The notes beneath the pieces are model-generated. The model saw only the letters and a program-made list of their open reading frames with translations. It was not told the origin of the DNA and did not search any database. This document shows positions 6,309 to 6,898 of a DNA stretch of 6,898 nt, in pieces. The stretch's first letter is position 1; every line of letters begins with the position of its first letter. Source of the stretch: JBFHES01 sp041584015 (GTDB lineage Bacteria > Bacteroidota > Bacteroidia > Bacteroidales > M50B96); assembly GCA_041584015.1 (NCBI GenBank), contig JBFHES010000246.1, positions 1 to 6,898 on the forward strand, in the 5' to 3' direction. The position numbers and the translations under genes were made by a program.

Positions 6309-6428
6309 TTGGGTCAACGTTTAATTAGTAGTCAAGAGATGGCCAAAAAGGTTGCCTGATTTTTTATTTTTTTTGAATTAAAATTCCATATCTTAAAAAA
6401 TCTTTAGTCATACCTTGAAACCCGAATT
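6309..6428. promoter_or_regulatory. Divergent control region between the 83-aa gene and the symporter
   Basis: A very AT-rich 120-bp region that must hold both promoters. On the plus strand, TTTG (6372-6375) followed after 23 bases by AATCTTTA (6399-6406) is a weak -33/-7 candidate for the symporter. A small perfect palindrome, GAATT-AA-AATTC, lies at 6375-6386. No convincing -7 box for the minus-strand gene was seen. Confidence 0.3.
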
Positions 6429-6898
6429 ATGAGCTTGATTGATATTATTGTTTTTATTGTTTATTTCTCGGCCATGTTGGGCGTTGGTTTTTATTTTTTC
6501 AGGAAGAATGAAAACATAGAAGACTACTACATTGGTGGACGCTCGTTGGGGAGTTGGCATATTGGGCTGTCTGTGGTAGCTACTGATGTTGGCGGTGGTT
6601 TCTCTATAGGTCTTGGCGGGCTGGGCTTTGTGCTTGGAATGGCTGGCTCGTGGATGCTTTTTACTGGTTTGATAGGCGCCTGGCTTAGCGCAGTTGTACT
6701 GATTCCAATTATTAGCAAACTTTCAGTTAAACATCAGTTCTTTACATTTCCACAGGTTTTCGAATACTTCTACAATTCAAAAGTTGCTTTAATAGCAGGT
6801 ATTATTTCGGCCATTGGATACATTGGTTTTACCAGTTCACAGTTATTGGCTGGAGCTAAACTAGCATCTGCTACTTTCGTTGAGATAGACCTAACAAC
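6429..6898 (+). CDS. Sodium:solute symporter (SSS family), N-terminal part (3' end outside window)
   Basis: The ATG at 6429 opens a frame that stays open to the end of the window (156 complete codons). The product begins MSLIDIIVFIVYFSAMLGVG, a first membrane helix, followed by the SSS signature segment FRKNENIEDYYIGGRSLGSW (about residues 25-44), matching the family's yf-GRslgww pattern. Next comes a glycine-rich core helix (HIGLSVVATDVGGGFSIGLG), the substrate/sodium-binding helix in this fold, then further helices at about 72-97 and 117-145. SSS proteins are inner-membrane transporters that couple sodium influx to uptake of sugars, amino acids, nucleosides, sialic acid or similar solutes; 450-600 residues is usual, so about a quarter to a third is visible. 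The substrate cannot be read from this part. There is no clear Shine-Dalgarno. It is divergent from the 83-aa gene, and proximity to the PUL is weak evidence for a sugar. Confidence 0.93.
   Translation, partial: MSLIDIIVFIVYFSAMLGVGFYFFRKNENIEDYYIGGRSLGSWHIGLSVVATDVGGGFSIGLGGLGFVLGMAGSWMLFTGLIGAWLSAVVLIPIISKLSVKHQFFTFPQVFEYFYNSKVALIAGIISAIGYIGFTSSQLLAGAKLASATFVEIDLT

Noticed and set aside
6527..6718. Minus-strand open frame of 63 codons, proline/serine-rich
   Set aside because: Antisense to the glycine-rich core of the sodium:solute symporter; the proline richness is simply the complement of glycine codons.
1..6898. CRISPR array, tRNA/rRNA genes, insertion sequence ends, integrase or toxin-antitoxin pair
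   Set aside because: Looked for regularly spaced repeats, tRNA-like cloverleaf ends, transposase motifs and paired small genes; none were seen.

Overview
The window looks like a chromosomal piece of a Bacteroidota genome, at the right-hand edge of a polysaccharide utilization locus (PUL). The evidence is the C-terminal part of a SusD/RagB lipoprotein, two further lipoproteins of PUL-associated DUF families, a secreted glycoside hydrolase ending in a type IX secretion (T9SS) type A sorting domain, AT-rich spacers, and a TAnnTTTG-type promoter box. The T9SS tail argues against typical gut Bacteroides. It fits Marinilabiliales/Prolixibacteraceae, Cytophagales or Flavobacteriia, and I cannot narrow it further.

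Layout. Positions 1-2196 (+) carry a tight three-gene operon: susD (5' end outside the window), a DUF4959/DUF5126/DUF5000-type lipoprotein, and a short DUF4998-like lipoprotein. It ends in a convincing intrinsic terminator at 2256-2297. Converging on it from the minus strand (2391-5147) is a 918-residue enzyme: signal peptide, GH5 catalytic domain, CBM6, Ig/SwmB-like domain, CBM6, T9SS tail. A 290-bp spacer follows, with a tandem 11-bp repeat beside a weak candidate promoter. Then come a RidA-family gene (-), a 268-bp spacer, a small unrecognised gene (-), and divergently a sodium:solute symporter (+) that runs off the right edge. That symporter is clearly coding even though no stop codon lies in the window.

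How the parts fit (inference). The SusC/D pair, with SusC expected just left of the window, would import oligosaccharides. The two lipoproteins would be surface glycan-binding accessories, and the GH5-CBM6 enzyme would cut the polymer outside the cell. The GH5 motifs recall exo-beta-1,3-glucanase-like members of the family, so a beta-glucan is a reasonable but unproven substrate. RidA, the small protein and the symporter look like flanking genes rather than PUL members.

Two start corrections matter. The longest open frames for ridA and for the 83-aa gene begin at TTG codons, but internal ATGs (5788 and 6308) are better. For ridA, the TTG lies inside the promoter -7 box. I see no CRISPR, RNA gene, insertion sequence or clearly new multi-gene system here. 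The best leads are the multimodular enzyme with its degenerate first CBM6, the unusually short DUF4998-like protein, the possible operator next to the GH5 gene, and the unidentified 83-aa protein.
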